Shown here: positions 63,084-64,000 of the stretch, one piece after another
How the letters are laid out: each line of letters begins with the position of its first letter
How positions within the stretch are numbered: the first letter of the stretch is position 1
NCBI GenBank assembly: GCA_002389765.1
Contig: DGQM01000024.1
Coordinates: 24,512 to 88,511 of the forward strand
DNA from: Bacteroidetes bacterium UBA4414
Lineage (GTDB): Bacteria > Bacteroidota > Bacteroidia > Chitinophagales > Chitinophagaceae
Length of the DNA stretch: 64,000 nucleotides
Direction of reading: 5' to 3'
Made by a program: the position numbers and the translations under genes
Notes under the pieces: generated by a model
The model's database searches: none
What the model was told of the DNA's origin: nothing
Seen by the model: the letters and a program-made list of their open reading frames with translations, nothing else

Positions 63084-63211
63084 TTTGCGTAAACAAATTG
63101 TTACCACCATGTAAACAAATCATTGTCTGCAGGCTAAGTCTGTGTGAAGTTTTTGATGCAACGATTTTCATAGTAAGGCAACCTATTTCTTTGCAGCAAA
63201 ATGAAAATAGT

Positions 63212-64000
63212 ATGAAGAAATTGTTACTCGTTGTTGGTGCTTTACTGGCTTTGGTACAAGCAAAAGCGCAGGTAATAGCGCATCAGGGTTTTGATGCTGC
63301 GCAGACAAATACGTGGAGTTTTACCCCCACTCCGGCTGCTTATAACTATCCTACACTTAATGATGTGTGGACAGATACATTTGCATTGGGGAATACAAAT
63401 AGCGGTAATGTGCCCATCCTTGCAGCAGCACAGGGTACGCGTTTTTGGGCTATTAATGATCTTGAAAATCCTGCTACAGCTTCATTGCCTGCACCTTATT
63501 TTCACTATCTCGACTTTGCACCTGTTACACTAAACCCGTTGACCGCATATACGCTGAAGTTTAAATACTTTACACATATAGTAGGTGGTACCGGCGATTC
63601 TACAGGCTATATAGTAGAATATAATAACGGTGGTACATGGACAGCTAACTATGTAAATCTGCCGTCTGCAAATAAAATATGGGATTCTGTTCAGGTGGCT
63701 ATACCTGCAGGCAGTAATTATGTAAGGTTGCGCATACGTACACGCCTGAATGGTAATGATGACTGGATAGGATATGATGCCTTTCAGGTAGTGGCAGGTG
63801 CTACTACATTGCCTGCTACAGTGCAGTTTCAGAAAAACCTGTACATAACAGACGAGGCTTCAGACACTTTGAAAATTGGAGTTGTTCGTACAAACAAGAA
63901 TAGTAATACAACTACAGTTAATGTCTCATATTTAAACACATTCAGTACGGTTGATACCGGTGATATGCAATTGCTTACATCATCTATCACTTTCACATCC
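63212..64000 (+). CDS. secreted multidomain protein, truncated by window end
   Basis: Begins at ATG with signal peptide MKKLLLVVGALLALVQAKAQ; 263 codons are open with no stop and the frame runs off the window. The mature start (VIAHQGFDAAQTNTWSF, then YTLKFKYFTHIVGGTGD) resembles carbohydrate-binding or jelly-roll domains used by Bacteroidota surface proteins. A Calx-beta-like segment begins around residue 212 (VQFQKNLYITDEASDTLKI). A T9SS tail is likely downstream but not visible. Shorter frames listed on other strands here are shadows. Confidence 0.75.
   Translation, partial: MKKLLLVVGALLALVQAKAQVIAHQGFDAAQTNTWSFTPTPAAYNYPTLNDVWTDTFALGNTNSGNVPILAAAQGTRFWAINDLENPATASLPAPYFHYLDFAPVTLNPLTAYTLKFKYFTHIVGGTGDSTGYIVEYNNGGTWTANYVNLPSANKIWDSVQVAIPAGSNYVRLRIRTRLNGNDDWIGYDAFQVVAGATTLPATVQFQKNLYITDEASDTLKIGVVRTNKNSNTTTVNVSYLNTFSTVDTGDMQLLTSSITFTS

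Overview
The window reads as a chromosomal segment of a Bacteroidota bacterium, most likely of the Chitinophagaceae or a related Chitinophagales family. The case rests on four things: C-terminal type IX secretion (T9SS) sorting domains on secreted proteins, promoter -7 elements of the form TAnnTTTG, few strong Shine-Dalgarno sites, and Bacteroidota-type gene families (Omp28-like lipoprotein, DUF6029-like protein, RpoK-type omega subunit, DciA-like DUF721, a PASTA-tailed FtsI in the division cluster). No rRNA, tRNA, CRISPR array, insertion sequence or prophage was seen. Genus and species cannot be fixed from the sequence.

Layout. 1-6.5 kb: AT-rich leader and a giant duplicated beta-helix T9SS surface protein. 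6.7-11.5 kb (minus strand): zapA-lspA, a TonB-dependent receptor with a small membrane protein, and an Omp28-like thioredoxin-motif lipoprotein. 11.6-18.6 kb: rbfA and an FtsX/LolC-type permease, argS (minus), rpsO, pnp, and a lone PD-(D/E)XK-like protein. 18.6-26.8 kb: an orphan histidine kinase, a divergent DoxX/HxlR pair, a serine-less alpha/beta hydrolase, a secreted protein, then a minus-strand run of glycosyltransferase, CrtI-like oxidoreductase, riboflavin synthase and lipoprotein. 26.8-33.7 kb: rpsU, a Xer recombinase, hpf, a PQQ-propeller lipoprotein, a divergent tlpA-like/DUF6029-like pair, and nadB. 33.8-39.6 kb (minus): two paralogous reprolysin-like metalloproteases with T9SS tails, and an MsbA-type ABC exporter.

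40.0-43.1 kb is an AT-rich accessory island holding a two-gene Hachiman-type anti-phage system (hamA and hamB, 4-nt overlap). It is bordered by repeats and C-rich non-coding DNA. 43.2-46.2 kb carries a DUF721/DciA-like gene, a yjjG-type HAD phosphatase set between two AT-rich repeat clusters, an RNA polymerase omega-like gene, and bamD.

46.3-62.6 kb is a complete Bacteroidota division and cell-wall (dcw) cluster: mraZ-rsmH-ftsL-ftsI-murE-mraY-murD-ftsW-murG-murC-ftsQ-ftsA-ftsZ. Most junctions are overlapped or near-overlapped, and one terminator follows ftsZ. A small basic secreted protein and the start of a secreted protein (cut by the window end) close the window.

No clearly undescribed multi-gene system was found. 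The strongest accessory system is Hachiman, which is a known defence family. The less explained signals are the DnaA-box cluster upstream of mraZ, the alpha/beta hydrolase lacking its nucleophile, the structured repeats around the Hachiman island and yjjG, terminators abutting start codons, and the long low-complexity tails on FtsQ and PNPase.
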